Positions 43,944 through 54,187 of a DNA stretch of 64,000 nucleotides are shown one piece after another. The notes under the pieces are model-generated. The model worked only from the letters and a program-made list of their open reading frames with translations, did no database searches and was not told the DNA's origin. The first letter of the stretch is position 1; the number at the start of each line of letters is the position of its first letter. The position numbers and the translations under genes are program-made. The DNA lies in contig CAVMBN010000205.1 in assembly GCA_963678705.1 (NCBI GenBank), positions 62,001 through 126,000 on the forward strand, written 5' to 3'. This DNA is from Panorpa germanica (taxonomy: Eukaryota > Arthropoda > Insecta > Mecoptera > Panorpidae).

Positions 43944-44333
43944 CATAAATAATTATAATAATTATTCGAGCCGTAAAAGTATTTATAATTTTAATAATAA
44001 GATATTGAGATGTAATATTGTTATTATTCATTGTGTTATCAAATAAATAATATTTAAACAGTATTTTCCTTGTCAATTTTAATTTTACAATAGCCTCTTA
44101 ATTTTAACATAAAAATGTTAACTTTATGATCTCTGGAAAATGTTATCTTTTTGATATGACTTTATGATCTCTAAAAGATGACACTAAATGGCTCGTAAGA
44201 GAGCTTTATGTTAACTTTATGTTAACTTTTCTGATATCATTTCTGATATCAGATCTTGAATAATGTTAACATTAAGAGAACTTTATGCTATCTTCTTGCC
44301 AGACGGGACTACACTATATAAATATGTCATTTC

Positions 44334-44480
44334 TTTTCCACCCTGTTGTAAGAGAGGAAAGGCAACCTGACGTCTAAAATGAAGTAACCCCTTTTAATAA
44401 TTAAAGAGACAAAAATGACTTTTTCAATTTATAATAACATTTTTAATATTGCGACTTAATTAAAAATAATTAAATACTTG
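44334..44480 (+). repeat. diverged fragment of the AATGGGC repeat
   Basis: It contains the blocks CCTTTTAATAATTAAAGAGA and AAATGACTTTTTCAATT in the same order as the full copies, with many differences. Confidence 0.5.
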
Positions 44481-45064
44481 ACCTTTTAGTTGAGCAACAT
44501 TCATACATAAATTGTTTGAACAAATTGTGGCATTAACATAACAAATAACATTTATATTTTATGTAAATTCTCATAATTAATAATAATAATAATAATTATT
44601 AATAATAAATAACATTTATATTAGTAACATAAAGAGTATTCTATTTTCTCAAAAGTATTTTTTAAATACGTATTTTGTATTTATATAATAACATGAAATT
44701 TATTTTGTATTTGATATACGTGTATGTATTTAAATACTTTTGAAAAGTATTTGTGCACATTTTTGCTCATGATGTTCACCATCAAAAGCATGCAACGTAA
44801 TTGCCCTGAGACCTAGAAACACAGTCGCTCAAACCAATTTCAATTCTGTTTAGTTTCATTTGAGCCGTGCCAACACCACCTAGATATAAAGCCTTACAGC
44901 GTTTTGTCAAAAATGCTGTGACGTCACGCATTGTAGTCTAGTATTTGACAAACTAGCCCACCCTGTAGTCAGTTGTAGTCTTAATTTTAAACAAAAACAA
45001 GTGATGTGCTTTGTTAATTTGTAAACGCGACAATTTAATTATGATTTTAGTAAGTTAGTGAATT

Positions 45065-45680
45065 GTGAATTTAATGAAATATAGTGTGATTAAAACTAAT
45101 AAACAAAATGCCAACAGTTACAGAAGTTGCAGAAACCCAAACCTAAAGTGCAAGAGAAATAAAGAATTTGGAAGATATGTTAAAATGTATAAAGCATCAT
45201 GGTCTTCCTGGTTATTGGCAGGATTACCAAAATACATCTATACTCTATGTATAGTATAACAGCAGATTCTGCACCGATGTCAATGAGTTAAAATTTAAAT
45301 ATATCTTGCAAGGAAAGTTTCCAACTGATGACAGCCCTTGAAGACAGGTTTGGAAAATGCAGACAGTTTGCTGGAGTTAAGTATAATATTTCAATGCGAC
45401 AATTACTTGAATGTGAAAAAAAATTACGTCTGCAAACAACTTTATAACTAGAACGAAAATTCTATTCCATCATGCTTGCTTTGCAAAAATTAGAATGTTC
45501 AGACAATTTAGAAACTACAGGTGTACAAGACTAGTCGCTGATTCACCAATTAAACATCAAATAATTAATGTTACTGAAGCAGAAATACCCAAGTTATTGT
45601 TATTGTTATGGAAAAGTTATTACCTGTCATGCTGTGTTAAAAAAAACTTAAATGTGGTCAGTGTAAACAAAAAATACCAA
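45065..45680 (+). pseudogene. unidentified decayed gene, copy 2
   Basis: It matches 23422-23945 but has lost about 45 nt near 45146 and keeps about 200 bp absent from copy 1, with coding-like pieces such as ADSPIKHQIINVTEAEIPKL and, further on, VNQSIKVLKITELLWEDKLD. The function is unknown. Confidence 0.35.
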
Positions 45681-46353
45681 TAGACTAGTAAATCAATCAA
45701 TAAAAGTATTAAAAATAACAGAATTGCTCTGGGAAGACAAATTAGATTGCTGCCATAGTTATTATAATATTTGTATTATAAAAGGATAGTGGGAATATCA
45801 ACCAATATAATGTAAAATAATTTATGTTAATGAAAAACCATCAAGAAAAACAAAATTAATTACTTTAATAAAATAAATATATTTCAATCCATTTTTTTTT
45901 TCTTAATTATGATTTCTATATTAATTTTTATATGTCATTAGGTTGATAGCTTGTAAATTCTCGTAGCTAATATTTAATTACATATATTATATACTTATAG
46001 AATACACAAGGATTATCATATATCTTAACTTTAATATTATTTTTTATTATACTTTGTAAATAAATATTTATATGCATAACGATTAGATTGTTTAAATTAA
46101 AATTAATTTTTTTTATGTGAATATTAATACATACAATACGTTTTGGTTGTATATCCGGACTACAATGCGTGACGTCATAAATTCGTTGTTAGGTTTTGTA
46201 TCTAGGTGGTGTTGATTTAATTCAAACTTAGAACTTAATGACGCAATGTTTTTTAAACCACGCCTATAGATTCCTAACTGTACCCAATTGTAAACTTAAA
46301 CTCCTGCAAATATAAATCACTTAAGTTAGACAATGTAACAAGAATTACTCTAC

Positions 46354-47397
46354 CTATACTCTTTCATCAACATGAGATTTTTGATGAACCTTTAAACTAC
46401 TAGCGTTGGAGAAAAATTTATTACATACTGTGCAAGGAAACGGTTTTAAACCTAAATGTGTGTTTTCATGTTTTTTTAAATTAGATGCATTACCAAAGGT
46501 TTTATTACATATCTCGCAAGAAAATGGTTTTACCCCTAAATGAATGTTCTTATGTTGTTTTAAATTTGATGACACAGTAAATGTTTTATCACATTCATCG
46601 CAAGAAAATGTCTTTAGGCCTAAATGAATATTTATATGTTGTTTTAAATGCGACGATTGACTAAACCTTTTATTACACTCTTTGCAAGAAAATGGTTTTA
46701 AACCTAAATGTGTGTTTTTATGTTGTTTTAAATTAGATGAAACACAAAACGTTTTATTACATATCTCGCAAGAAAATGGTTTTACCCCCAAATGTATGTT
46801 TATATGTTGTTTTAAATTTGATGACACATTAAACGTTTTATCACAGACATCGCAAGAAAATGGCTTCAGGCCTAAATGAATGTTTTTATGTCGATTTAAA
46901 TTAGATGAATCATTAAACGTTTTATTACATACGTCACAAGAAAATGATTTTAAACGTAAATGATTGTCTTTTTTATGTTGTTTTAATTTATATGATCCAC
47001 TAAAGACTTTATTACATTCATGACTAGAATTTGTTGAATGTCCCCGTAAATGTCTTACGATTTTCGCCTTCTTGTTAAACGATTTGTTACATACATCACA
47101 GACGTAAGGCTTCGACTTAGTAATTAGGTCTTTATTTTTTTCTTGTTCATATATGGATGAACCTACATCTGCTTCCAACTTTATGAAATATTCTTTGTTC
47201 CGTGAAAATACTTCAGATTCCTTTGAAGTGACATCTGGTTCATCTTTAATTTCTGTTTTTATTTCGTCAGATGACGTAACTTCTCTTAAAACACATTCTT
47301 CTTTTATTTCCATTTTCAGGTCCACGTTTACATTCTGTGGTTCATTTAACTCCTCATCAATTTCAAGTTTTATTTGCTGGGACTTGTACTCCTCCAT
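46354..47397 (-). CDS. C2H2 zinc-finger protein D
   Basis: This intact paralogue of C and E has about 347 residues from the ATG at 47397 (MEEYKSQQIKLE). The acidic N-terminus holds six psi-K-x-E sites (IKLE, LKME, IKEE, IKTE, IKDE, IKLE). The first finger starts YVCDVCNKSF; a second is degenerate (HECNKVF, lacking a Cys pair); seven complete fingers follow, ending FPCTVCNKFF...HQKSH. Linkers are HLG(L/V)KPFSC. A non-coding first exon is conserved upstream: donor GTATTTAAC starting at 47698, acceptor at 47399-47400, an intron of 300 nt. The N-terminus is nearly identical to E, but the finger array differs. Probable nuclear DNA-binding protein with unknown targets. Confidence 0.9.
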   Translation of the reverse strand: MEEYKSQQIKLEIDEELNEPQNVNVDLKMEIKEECVLREVTSSDEIKTEIKDEPDVTSKESEVFSRNKEYFIKLEADVGSSIYEQEKNKDLITKSKPYVCDVCNKSFNKKAKIVRHLRGHSTNSSHECNKVFSGSYKLKQHKKDNHLRLKSFSCDVCNKTFNDSSNLNRHKNIHLGLKPFSCDVCDKTFNVSSNLKQHINIHLGVKPFSCEICNKTFCVSSNLKQHKNTHLGLKPFSCKECNKRFSQSSHLKQHINIHLGLKTFSCDECDKTFTVSSNLKQHKNIHLGVKPFSCEICNKTFGNASNLKKHENTHLGLKPFPCTVCNKFFSNASSLKVHQKSHVDERV

Positions 47398-48054
47398 TCT
47401 AATAAACAAAATTAGTATTTAGTGAAAAGAAAATAATATTAAGGACAAAAAGTTATGACGATAAAATTAAACTAAATAAGTGAGGTTAAGTTGAATCATC
47501 GTCAACACATTTTGTATTTTAATAACTCCTAAAATAAATAGAGTTAAAGTAAACAGAATCATTTAAACCACTTACATGACTTTCTAAATAATTTTCCTAA
47601 TATTCATTAAATTTAAAATTATAGGATATATAAAAAAACAAATTAAACACAACGAAAAACTTACAAATGAAAGTAAAATGTTAAATACCTTTGTATATTA
47701 ATTTCCACTATTCTCAGATGATGCTGCAGTTTCTTTTCTTAAAATATTAACTGAATAAGATGCACGGATAATAATTTGCATGTGATTCTGCTCTCAACAA
47801 GTGCTAAAATGAATTTATTTTAATGAATTTATGACGTCTCGTTAGAACCTTTGATAATGGAGGGAACATGTTTAATGTACCGGACGCATATTGCTTTGTG
47901 GATTTACAAATATATTTCGCGGGTTTTATAAAAATAAATATTTAATGTAGACAATGAGATAATCAATGTCTTCTTATCTAATTCTTTAACTGTTAGTTAT
48001 TGCCATTCATTTTAGAATAACAAAAAGTTGACGGAGATGTTGCTCATTAAAATT

Positions 48055-48350
48055 AAATGGGCTTCTGTCCTATGTTTTAATTTCTATAAAAGTGTAAAAT
48101 ACATGTAGCAGAGATTTATGAGCTGTAAGGTTGGTAAGTTACACAAGGATTGTGACGTCACATGCACTTAAAATGTGTACAACGTTGAATCCCTTTAATA
48201 ATTAAAGAGACAAAATGACTTTTTTAATTGTTAATATCTCTTAAAATATAGGGAGTTTTAAAAAAATAATTGAACATTTGAGGTTCTAGTAACCCACTTT
48301 ATCAATATATAGTACACTTTTATAGAAATTAAAACATAGGACACAAGCCC
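48055..48350 (+). repeat. short 296-bp derivative of the AATGGGC repeat, copy 2
   Basis: It is the duplicate of 26256-26551, with the same arrangement of inverted ends. Confidence 0.85.
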
Positions 48351-48440
48351 ATTAAGACATAAGGCTCAAGCCCATTTTGGAAAGGTATAAATATATGATA
48401 AAATAAATTTATAAAAGGCTTATATATTATATATTTATAT

Positions 48441-49691
48441 ATGATGAAGGGGATAAAAGAGAAGGAGAAAGTAAACGAAATAGAACTAAATGAACTAAAA
48501 ACACAAATTCAAAAACTCAAGGAAAAGAAAGCACCAGGTAGAGATGGACTAAAGAACGAGGCGTGGAAAACTGGGCAAGAAAGGATAGAGAAAGGATTAC
48601 TGACTGCGACGAATAAGATATGGAAAGGAGGAGACCTGCCAGACAGCTGGAGTGAAGGGGTAATAACTCCGATATATAAAAAGGGAAATAGGCATAAAGC
48701 CAAGAATTATAGGGGATTCACCCTATTGAATACAGGGTACAGGATATATGCAGGGATAGTGAGAGAAAGACTGGAAGAAGAGGTAAAAGTAAAAGAAATA
48801 ATTCCCGAGACACAAGCAGGCTTTAGAAAGGGGCGAGGTACATTAGACAATATATACGCATTGAACCATGTAGTTGAAAAAGAGCTAAAGGAAAAAGGAG
48901 GACAGATATATGCAATGTTCATCGACCTTAAAGCGGCTTTTGATATGGTCAACAGGGAGAAATTGTGGGAGTACATGAGAAAGAAAAAAATAGATGAGGA
49001 TATAATGGAATATATTGAAGAAATTTACAAAGAAACAAGAATGAGAATAAGAGTTGGGGGTGAAGAATCAGAAGAATTCTGGACAGACAAGTGGTTGAGG
49101 CAATGTTGTCCTCTGAGTCCCATTTTATTTGCGATATATACAGCAGATTTGGAGGGGGTAATGGAAAGAGGACAAGATGGGGGGGTGCTAATTGTAAGAC
49201 ACTACAAGATATGGACTTTAGCATACGCTGACGATATAGTCCTGTTGGCAAAAAGGGACGGAGAGCTGCAGGAGATGGCACATCGGCTAGGGAGGTATAT
49301 AGACAGGAAAGGACTAGAGTTAAATGTGGAAAAGACAAAAATTATAGTATTTACAAAAGGGCGAGGAAAAAGAAGACTTAAAAAGTGGAAATACAAGACA
49401 GAGGTCATTGAGGAAGTAGAAGAATTTAAATATCTGGGCTACACTTTTAAAAAGAACAATGGAGAAGAGGCTCAGATAAGGGAGGTAGCAAAGAAGGCGG
49501 AGCTAGCAATGCGACGGGTGTGGGGATTAGGAGAAAAGGTATGTGGGCGGGACATACAAAAGAGAATATGGATGTTTGACAGATTTATAACCAGTATGAT
49601 GTTGTATGGAGCAGAGGTTTGGGGGTGGAAGGAGCAAGATAACTTGGAAAGAATACAGGAGAGATATATTTGTTTTATTTTAAAGCTTTAG
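48441..49691 (+). CDS. LINE reverse transcriptase domain, truncated at both ends
   Basis: The 416-codon frame covers a non-LTR reverse transcriptase: APGRDGLKNE (31-40), GFTLLN (92-97), motif A FIDLKAAFD with Asp162, QCCPLSPILF (221-230, where QG is more usual) and YADD (262-265). The thumb region follows to about 410, ending ERIQERYI. The endonuclease and start of the element are missing, and the match to other copies stops near 49669, so it is a dead fragment with an unusually clean frame. The C-terminal knuckle seen at 29116 and 37500 is absent here. Confidence 0.9.
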   Translation: MMKGIKEKEKVNEIELNELKTQIQKLKEKKAPGRDGLKNEAWKTGQERIEKGLLTATNKIWKGGDLPDSWSEGVITPIYKKGNRHKAKNYRGFTLLNTGYRIYAGIVRERLEEEVKVKEIIPETQAGFRKGRGTLDNIYALNHVVEKELKEKGGQIYAMFIDLKAAFDMVNREKLWEYMRKKKIDEDIMEYIEEIYKETRMRIRVGGEESEEFWTDKWLRQCCPLSPILFAIYTADLEGVMERGQDGGVLIVRHYKIWTLAYADDIVLLAKRDGELQEMAHRLGRYIDRKGLELNVEKTKIIVFTKGRGKRRLKKWKYKTEVIEEVEEFKYLGYTFKKNNGEEAQIREVAKKAELAMRRVWGLGEKVCGRDIQKRIWMFDRFITSMMLYGAEVWGWKEQDNLERIQERYICFILKL

Positions 49692-49934
49692 TAAAAACTA
49701 ATTCTTGAGTAATGACAAAATTATGTTAATTCATGAAGAATTTATTTTGTTGGAGTTTACTTAATTCATTTCCAGTTAAATAACATGTTGGGCAACTTTC
49801 ACCATTAGGGTTGTTTGTTGGAAAATTGTTATTTTGAACCAGAACACATTGTTCTCCATGCTTATGATGATAAACTTGGGCTCAGTAAGGAAGGTGAACG
49901 GTAATGGGGTTGGATATTACAATAACATAATCAA

Positions 49935-50115
49935 CTAGAGTTTACCCCCGTCGCTAGCGACATCTCTTTTGTATGTGAATTGAGTTTCATTTCAAATTTT
50001 TGTTCCGTTTTTAAATTGAAATATTTAACTCGTTCTATATTAATTTAACATATAAAAACAAATAATTTTTTATATAAGAGGACTGAAAAAATATAATTTT
50101 TTCAACAAAATATAA
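49935..50115 (-). mobile_element. Helitron-like 3' end, reversed
   Basis: Read on the minus strand it matches the last part of 7555-8153 and ends with the perfect hairpin GTCGCTAGCGAC, a G-run and CTAG at 49938-49935. Confidence 0.6.
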
Positions 50116-50126
50116 AATATTTTTAA

Positions 50127-50347
50127 ATTACCAACAGCTACAAAACATTACCACAGCGCTGACCTACTCAACAAATAACTGACGTTAAAATGCATTTCAC
50201 GTCATAAAAATATGGCCGACCATTTCTAGCGCTGAAACAATTCATTTAGATATTTAATAAAATTGACACGCCAATAGACATTTATTAACATCAATTTCAA
50301 TCAACAATTAAAAAATCGACCAATAAAGAATGAGGACACAAGCCCAT
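50127..50347 (-). repeat. AATGGGC repeat fragment
   Basis: It matches the terminal third of 12635-13257, ending GAGGACACAAGCCCATT. Confidence 0.8.
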
Positions 50348-50968
50348 TGTCCACTGTTGCAAAATATTTTGTATAGTCACGGTCTTGAGATTGTATAACA
50401 TGTAACGCGGGAAGTTTAAAATTGAAACTTTTGAGGTTTCATCCATCATATTATATAATGTTCCAACTTAGACCAGTTTACATGTTTATATAAAAATTAG
50501 CAGCAGTATTTATTTTGTAATTTATTTACTGAGTGAGACACAAATAGAATAATTTGTATTATGATTCTGTCTTGACGTTTTTATTGTCAAAATATAGTGC
50601 TGCCAGATGATTAAAAATGTTGAGATTAAGGCGGGAATTTGAATCTATAACTTTGAATAAACACAACAAGTTGAACTATACAGCTGAAATAATCGAAGTT
50701 AAATATTATATATTACTTTCTTTTGAAGTAATACAAAATTTGGTTGTGGACTCATTGTAGTAATTATTTGATATAGGTACACCTTTTGTTTTTTGTAAAA
50801 AGCGGGCTTTTTTATATCAAAATCAACTTTTATCTTTCTCTCTTTGAATCAACGGTCTCAAAGAAATTGGGATTTAACTAGTTTGTAAAAAGTAATGCAT
50901 TGATCTGGCGACACAGTGAGCGAGAGCATTGTAATAATACTAAATAAGTACTGTAATTTATTACAGTG
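50348..50968. other. gene-free A/T-rich stretch
   Basis: Nothing recognisable was seen here. Confidence 0.5.
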
Positions 50969-51232
50969 TCAATATATTCTTCGCTGACATTTAGATTGTC
51001 GGTAAAAGTAGAAACAGATAGCTAACGTGGAATGGAAACTGTATTGTCAAATTTCCTCAAAGCTCCTCTATTTTCTTTTTACTATTTATTTTACATTTGT
51101 ATGCCTCTTTTATATGCTCCACCGTCTTTATTTCTTTCTTGCACATTCTGTATAATCCATTTCCTATTCTGTATATTTGAAATCATATATTTAAACCTTT
51201 TGTAAATTTATTTTATCATATATTTAAAGTGA
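50969..51232 (-). repeat. LINE C-terminal fragment, direct-repeat copy left of gene E
   Basis: It matches 53949-54187. The minus strand reads YRIGNGLYRMCKKEIKTVEH, the knuckle region of a LINE related to but distinct from the one at 48441. Confidence 0.7.
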
Positions 51233-51429
51233 TGTCATATGCACTTGTAATATGTACAACGTTGAATCCCTTTAATAATTAAAGAGACAAAATGAGTTTT
51301 TTAATTGTTAATATCTCTTAACATATAAGGAGTTATTAAAAAATAATTGAACATTTGAGGTTCTAGTAACCCACTTTATCAATATATAGTACACTTTTAT
51401 AGAAATTAAGACATAGGACACAAGCCCAT
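51233..51429 (+). repeat. AATGGGC repeat fragment upstream of gene E
   Basis: It contains the right third of the repeat, from the GATGTCATATGCACTTG block to the terminal ACACAAGCCCATT. Confidence 0.8.
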
Positions 51430-51432
51430 TTA

Positions 51433-52103
51433 ATTTTAAGGAGCTACATCTCCGTCAACTTTTTGTTATTAGAAAAATAGATCGCCTTTTTCTAAAATGA
51501 TTGGCAATAACTAACAGTTAAAGAATTAGATAAGAAGGCATCGATTATCTCATTGTCTACATTAAATATTTATTTTCATAAAACCCGCGAAAAATATTTG
51601 TAAATCCACAAAGCAATATCCGTCCGGTACATTAAACATGTTCCCTCCATTATCAAAGGTTCTAACGAGATATCATAATTAAAATAAATTCATTTTAGCA
51701 CTTCCTGAGAGCAGAATCACATGCAAATTATTATCCGTGCATCTTATTCAGTTAATATTTTAAGAAAAGAAACTGCAGCATCATCTGAGAATAGTGGAAA
51801 TTAATATACAAAGGTATTTAACATTTTACTTTCATTTGTAAGTTTTTCGTTGTGTTTAATTTGTTTTTTTATATATCCTATAATTTTAAATTTAATGAAT
51901 ATTAGGAAAATTATTTAGAAAGTCATGTAAGTGGTTTAAATGATTCTGTTTACTTTAACTCTATTTATTTTAGGAGTTATTAAAATACAAAATGTGTTGA
52001 CGATGATTCAACTTAACCTCACTTATTTAGTTTAATTTTATCGTCATAACTTTTTGTCCTTAATATTATTTTCTTTTCACTAAATACTAATTTTGTTTAT
52101 TAG
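51433..52103 (+). promoter_or_regulatory. promoter, 5' UTR exon and intron of zinc-finger gene E
   Basis: It is an inverted copy of the region upstream of gene D (47399-48050). The conserved exon ends TTAATATACAAAG at 51813, donor GTATTTAAC at 51814, acceptor TTTATTAG at 52103. Confidence 0.65.
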
Positions 52104-52104
52104 A

Positions 52105-53049
52105 ATGGAGGAGTACAAGTCCCAGCAAATAAAACTTGAAATTGATGAGGAGTTAAATGAACCACAGAATGTAAACGTGGACCTGAAAATGGAAATAAAA
52201 GAAGAATGTGTTTTAAGAGAAGTTACGTCATCTGACGAAATAAAAACAGAAATTAAAGATGAACCAGATGTCACTTCAAAGGAATCTGAAGTATTTTCAC
52301 GGAACAAAGAATATTTCATAAAGTTGGAACCAGATGTAGGTTCATCCATATGTGAACAAGAAAAAGATAAAGACCTAATTACTAAGTCGAAGCCTTATGT
52401 CTGTGATGTATGTAACAAATCGTTTAACAAGAAGGCGAAAATCGTAAGACATTTACGGGGACATTCAACAAATTCTAGTCATGAATGTAATAAAGTCTTT
52501 AGTGGATCACATAAATTAAAACAACATAAAAAAGACAATCATTTACGTTTAAAATCATTTTCTTGTGACGTATGTAATAAAACGTTTAATGATTCATCAA
52601 ATTTAAATCGACATAAAAACATTCATTTAGGCCTAAAGTTATTTTCTTGCGATGAATGCAATAAAACGTTTAGTCAGTCACATCATTTAAAAGAACATAA
52701 GAACATTCATTTAGGCCTGAAGCCATTTTCTTGCGATGAATGCAATAAAACGTTCACTCAGTCAGAACATTTAAAACAACATAGGAACATTCATTTAGGC
52801 CTGAAGCCATTTTCTTGCGATGAATGCAATAAAACGTTTAGTCAGTCACATCATTTAAAAGAACATAAGTACATTCATTTAGGCCTGAAGCCATTTTCTT
52901 GCGATGAATGCAATAAAACGTTCACTCAGTCAGAACATTTAAAACAACATAGGAACATTCATTTAGGCCTGAAGCCATTTTCTTGCGATGAATGCAATAA
53001 AACGTTTAGTCAGTCACAACATTTAAAACAACATAAGAACACACATTAA
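52105..53049 (+). CDS. C2H2 zinc-finger protein E, cut short by a TIR element
   Basis: From the ATG at 52105 the first 150 or so residues are nearly identical to D, including the six psi-K-x-E sites and the degenerate second finger. The following fingers differ: after NDSSNLNRHKNIH come SQSHHLKEH and TQSEHLKQH fingers in alternation. Units 52643-52810 and 52811-52978 are two-finger blocks of 168 bp that differ visibly by one base (an Asn codon to Tyr). The frame ends at a stop created by the insertion at 53049, after the last complete finger. The usual last finger (HQKSH type) is lost. A shortened protein of about 314 residues could still be made. Confidence 0.85.
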   Translation: MEEYKSQQIKLEIDEELNEPQNVNVDLKMEIKEECVLREVTSSDEIKTEIKDEPDVTSKESEVFSRNKEYFIKLEPDVGSSICEQEKDKDLITKSKPYVCDVCNKSFNKKAKIVRHLRGHSTNSSHECNKVFSGSHKLKQHKKDNHLRLKSFSCDVCNKTFNDSSNLNRHKNIHLGLKLFSCDECNKTFSQSHHLKEHKNIHLGLKPFSCDECNKTFTQSEHLKQHRNIHLGLKPFSCDECNKTFSQSHHLKEHKYIHLGLKPFSCDECNKTFTQSEHLKQHRNIHLGLKPFSCDECNKTFSQSQHLKQHKNTH

Positions 53050-53291
53050 GGTGACTATTTTATAACTGCTTACCTGACGTCTATTAGCTTCCGAACGATT
53101 TTACAAAGGCTTATATTTTCTAAAACAAGTTATGTAAGTTTACACAAAACTCTCAGAAGACCTAAAATAAAGAGTAAAATGGATTCCATACCTTGAAACT
53201 GGCATAAGTACCCTATTTTGTAAATTATAGGGCTTTGATAAATCGTTAGAAGTTAATAGACGTCTGGTAAGCAGTTGCAAAATATTCCCCT
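53049..53291 (+). mobile_element. small TIR element (243 bp) inside zinc-finger gene E
   Basis: The ends are inverted repeats of about 60 bp with some mismatches: AGGTGACTATTTTATAACTG on the left, AGGGGAATATTTTGCAACTG read from the right, continuing into CTTACC-GACGTCTATTA. The flanking TA (or TTA) is duplicated. It encodes nothing. Confidence 0.85.
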
Positions 53292-53800
<509 letters not shown>

Positions 53801-53948
53801 TAAGACGTACACGTAGTTAAGCTTGTTTTATCACTGTTCGCTTAAACGCACGAATGTAATATAACAAATTAAATAATAATTTTTAATAATTAGTTGGATT
53901 CGTTCGGACGGTTTACATTAAAATGCTTTATTTTATCAATGATTTGTA

Positions 53949-54187
53949 TCAATATATTCTTCGCTGACATTTAGATTGTCGGTAGAACACATGGATGACG
54001 TGGAATGGAAACTCTATTCTCAAAACTCCTCTATTTTCTTTTCACTATTTATTTTACATTTGTAAGCCTCTATTATATTTGTATGCCCTATTTCTTTCTT
54101 GCACATTCTGTTTAAACCATTTCCATTCTGAATAACTGAAATCATATATTTAAACCTTATGTAAATTTATTTTGTCATATATTCAAA
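53949..54187 (-). repeat. LINE C-terminal fragment, direct-repeat copy right of gene E
   Basis: It matches 50969-51232 in the same orientation, so gene E sits between two copies. Confidence 0.7.

Larger units (their letters stand above)
40668..44312 (+). mobile_element. candidate DNA element with 9-bp target duplication, carrying the DUF4806-type gene
   Basis: The 9-mer ACTATATAA occurs at 40659-40667 and again at 44313-44321. Just inside, the ends are inverted: CCCGTCCGGCA on the left (40671) and CCCGTCTGGCA read from the right (ends at 44307). Sub-terminal words of the type ATGTTAACTTT and TGTTATCTTT recur near both ends (40719-40765; 44104-44275). The one intact gene inside is at 41755-43943. 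No known transposase motif was seen. A 9-bp duplication occurs with Mutator-like elements, but nothing else supports that class. Confidence 0.6.
44497..48668. repeat. segmental duplication, copy 2
   Basis: This is the colinear partner of 22920-26868. It carries the intact zinc-finger gene D, where copy 1 has a frameshifted C. Confidence 0.9.

Noticed and set aside
52600-53050. Regular 84-bp spacing resembling a CRISPR or satellite array
   Set aside because: The period is that of 28-residue C2H2 fingers in an open coding frame.
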